Positions 47,876 through 48,392 of a DNA stretch of 48,392 bases are shown here, one piece after another. This stretch comes from JAACEU01 sp043816165 (GTDB lineage Bacteria > Patescibacteriota > Gracilibacteria > UBA1369 > LOWO2-01-FULL-3). The position numbers were made by a program, and so were the translations under genes. Position 1 is the first letter of the stretch. The number at the start of each line of letters is the position of its first letter. A model generated the notes under the pieces. The model saw nothing but the letters and a program-made list of their open reading frames with translations. It did not search any database and was not told the DNA's origin. The stretch spans positions 1-48,392 of the forward strand of contig JBDRIE010000026.1 in assembly GCA_043816165.1 (NCBI GenBank), given 5' to 3'.

Positions 47876-48133
47876 TTATTCCCAAAACTTCCAATCCTCC
47901 GGAATTGTAAGTAATTCTGCCATACCTTCTCGGATTGATGTAACTTTATCTGCAACTGATCCGAGCAAGTTGTACATTTTCCACACAAGATAGGCAGTAA
48001 TGATTATTACTATTATTGTGAGCAAATAGGAGAATATGAAATAAACAACACGCTGCCATTTAGGTGGTGGTGCTGTATTTTTTTCTATTTTTTTCAGGAG
48101 ACGAATGATTTCGTCTTGTTTTTCTAGTTCCAT
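47876..48133 (-). CDS. Small bitopic membrane protein
   Basis: An 85-aa protein with a charged N-terminus (EKQDEIIRLLKKIEKNTA) and a single helix of about 23 residues (IFSYLLTIIVIIITAYLVW). The C-terminal tail is acidic and aromatic (PEDWKFWE). Similar short proteins are widespread in CPR genomes with no assigned function, as far as I recall. The ATG at 48133 is close to a GC-rich repeat region, whose GTGGGATAATGT stretch resembles that before pilC. Function is unknown. Confidence 0.65.
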   Translation of the reverse strand: MELEKQDEIIRLLKKIEKNTAPPPKWQRVVYFIFSYLLTIIVIIITAYLVWKMYNLLGSVADKVTSIREGMAELLTIPEDWKFWE

Positions 48134-48250
48134 GGGAGTGGGATAATGTATTCGCTGTCTCGACCCTGCGGGTGCCCGAGAGCTGACTCTGCGAGCCTTC
48201 GCTCATGCTACGCTCGCGGAGTAATAGCCGCTCGCGAGTTGCCTTCGGCA
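48134..48250. repeat. GC-rich multi-palindrome intergenic region
   Basis: Holds TTCGCTCATGCTACGCTCGC (48198-48217, the same 20 bases as 44237-44256), GTTGCCTTCGGCAAC (hairpin) and several CTCGCGAG-type palindromes. No ORF with convincing content is seen. It lies between the small membrane-protein gene and the IS end. Confidence 0.6.
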
Positions 48251-48257
48251 ACTATGG

Positions 48258-48392
48258 TGATGTGTACCCCCTTTAGTAGACACTTTAGAAACCCTTAACC
48301 CTCGACCTTGGTTAGAAGATGATCTCTGTATGCAACAGGTGTCATCCTTTTTCTTGTCCACTGTTTTCTTTCGTGGTTGTAGTATCTCATAT
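48258..48392 (-). mobile_element. IS3-family insertion sequence, 3' end (window edge)
   Basis: The element terminus begins near TGATGTGTACCCCCTTTAGT (48258-48277), which on the minus strand ends in TACACATCA as in IS150-type members. It encloses the C-terminus of a transposase. The rest of the element lies beyond the window. Confidence 0.7.
48295..48392 (-). CDS. IS3-family transposase, C-terminal fragment
   Basis: The minus strand from the window edge to TAA 48297-48295 encodes MRYYNHERKQWTRKRMTPV followed by AYRDHLLTKVEG. The pattern YN..R.......MTPVxYR is the C-terminal signature of IS3-family (IS150 group) DDE transposases, where it follows the catalytic domain. Only about 32 residues are in the window and the frame stays open to the edge, so the gene may be intact outside. 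Confidence 0.85.
   Translation of the reverse strand, partial: MRYYNHERKQWTRKRMTPVAYRDHLLTKVEG

Noticed and set aside
1..48392. TGA recoding as glycine (Gracilibacteria/Absconditabacteria code)
   Set aside because: TGA ends complete genes such as recX and dgt, and no in-frame TGA interrupts the conserved proteins.
1..48392. CRISPR array or cas genes
   Set aside because: No regularly spaced direct repeats and no Cas-like proteins were seen; the repeats found are dispersed single copies.

Overview
The window is AT-rich, gene-dense DNA using the standard code (TGA acts as a stop). It most resembles a genome of the Patescibacteria/CPR type, perhaps Peregrinibacteria-like. This placement is an inference from gene content, not from a marker tree. 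Supporting signs are a Gram-positive-style type IV pilus locus without PilQ, a PilM-PilN fusion, a TrmB regulator, a single Xer recombinase, a CTP-dependent lipid-kinase-like protein, a Cys-rich family I associate with CPR genomes, and SLH, cohesin and dockerin surface proteins.

Layout. 1-5.3 kb: an unknown protein, a secreted LTD-cohesin-Fn3-dockerin protein, a membrane-anchored cohesin-like protein, a small HTH protein, a dolichol/phytol-kinase-like enzyme and glutamate dehydrogenase. 5.3-11.4 kb: an HNH protein, a long imperfect hairpin, pyruvate phosphate dikinase, NAD kinase and a glycosyltransferase. 11.4-19.2 kb: a membrane protein and zinc-ribbon pair, recA-recX-nusA, a PilB-like ATPase, and MFS and dprA on the minus strand. 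19.2-28.1 kb: the Cys-rich 542-aa protein, a small unknown protein, purM, ftsE, a TrmB regulator, a Xer recombinase, dgt-nrdR and an L,D-transpeptidase. 28.1-30.6 kb: accessory island with a second, N-terminally damaged HNH gene, a structured leader and two small genes. 30.7-35 kb: pcrA-ymdB-ctp ending in a strong terminator. 35-44.2 kb: a minus-strand type IV pilus operon. 44.2-48.4 kb: tRNA-Ser(GCT), pyrD, a beta-helix/SLH surface protein, a small membrane protein and the end of an IS3-family element.

The most interesting signal is an 18-bp palindrome, GGTGAG-N6-CTCACC. It fills the -35/-10 spacer of the recA promoter exactly and recurs upstream of both HNH genes. It looks like an undescribed SOS-type operator linking recombination to a family of HNH proteins. 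Other leads are the cohesin/dockerin surface pair, a prepilin fused to an LVIVD beta-propeller (possible pilus-tip adhesin), a shared TTTA-N17-TAATGT promoter type at recA and dprA, several dispersed intergenic repeats, and a GC-rich palindromic insertion inside ppdK.
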